Positions 5,290 through 5,553 of a stretch of 5,553 nucleotides of DNA are shown here, in pieces. The notes under the pieces were generated by a model. The model ran no database searches, was not told the origin of the DNA, and saw only the letters and a program-made list of their open reading frames with translations. Position 1 is the stretch's first letter. Every line of letters starts with the position of its first letter. Source of the DNA: an uncultured Rhodospirillaceae bacterium (GTDB taxonomy: Bacteria > Pseudomonadota > Alphaproteobacteria > Rhodospirillales > UBA2165); contig CAJXJM010000191.1 in assembly GCA_913054205.1 (NCBI GenBank), positions 1 to 5,553 on the forward strand, written 5' to 3'. The position numbers and the translations under genes are program-made.

Positions 5290-5553
5290 ATGACGACGCC
5301 ACTCGCAGAGCTCCACAACCGTGCGGAATTATTAGCCGCCAATCTGCCGCCTTTGATGGTCGCGGCAGAGCGCGTCGCTGCAACGGTTGCGCAAGGCGTG
5401 CATGGCAGACGGCGTATTGGCCAAGGTGAAACCTTCTGGCAGTTCCGCCACTATGAACGCGGTGATTCGATCCAACACATTGATTGGCGGCGCTCGGCCC
5501 GTTCAGACAGCGTCTATTTGCGGGAAACCGAATGGGAAGCGGCGCAAAGTGTT
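5290..5553 (+). CDS. DUF58 domain-containing protein, 3' end outside the window
   Basis: Eighty-eight codons from ATG 5290 to the right edge remain open. They contain the DUF58 N-terminal signature: GRRRIGQGETFWQFRHY (39-55), ERGDSIQHIDWRRSARSD (56-73) and VYLRETEWE (75-83). DUF58 proteins have a VWA-like fold and are regularly encoded just after MoxR ATPases as likely partners. Family members of this alphaproteobacterial type are commonly about 300 residues, so roughly two thirds is missing. No membrane helix precedes the domain, which suggests the short soluble form. The site before the ATG is weak (GGATAAG overlaps the moxR stop), so translation is probably coupled to moxR. Confidence 0.93.
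   Translation, partial: MTTPLAELHNRAELLAANLPPLMVAAERVAATVAQGVHGRRRIGQGETFWQFRHYERGDSIQHIDWRRSARSDSVYLRETEWEAAQSV

Overview
The window looks like chromosomal DNA from an alphaproteobacterium of moderate GC content. The main evidence is a minus-strand run of DUF1285, CoA-pyrophosphatase-type Nudix hydrolase, DUF6111 and CCA tRNA nucleotidyltransferase, read divergently from a MoxR ATPase and a DUF58 protein. I know this neighbourhood from alphaproteobacteria, and DUF6111 is essentially an alphaproteobacterial family. The species cannot be named from this stretch.

Layout from left to right. Positions 1-1079 (minus strand) hold a gene that appears broken: a long acidic Ala/Gly/Ser-rich region (968-~180) followed, one reading frame away, by the start of a Hint (hedgehog/intein-type self-splicing) domain that runs off the left edge. 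Its 5' end carries two copies of a nine-residue motif (DPFGAFISD), and no ordinary start codon lies upstream of the first copy. Positions 1080-1232 are non-coding and hold palindromes, a 25-bp direct repeat whose partner lies at 1026-1050, and near-inverted ends that suggest a small non-autonomous repeat element. Positions 1233-4210 (minus strand) hold the compact four-gene run DUF1285 > Nudix > DUF6111 > cca, with gaps of 27 bases or less or overlaps, so it is probably one transcription unit. A 45-bp divergent intergenic region (4211-4255) separates it from moxR-like (4256-5278) and a DUF58 gene cut by the right edge (5290-5553 and beyond).

How the genes fit together. The four-gene run is a housekeeping cluster: maturation of tRNA 3' ends (cca), probable hydrolysis of CoA or related nucleotides (Nudix), and two conserved proteins of unknown function. 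MoxR plus DUF58 is the usual start of a MoxR/DUF58/VWA-type operon, thought to act as a chaperone or maturation system for envelope proteins. The most unusual observations are a CCA-adding enzyme with an N-terminal membrane anchor and the interrupted Hint-domain gene beside a repeat-rich spacer. I see no complete novel multi-gene system, CRISPR array, tRNA or rRNA.
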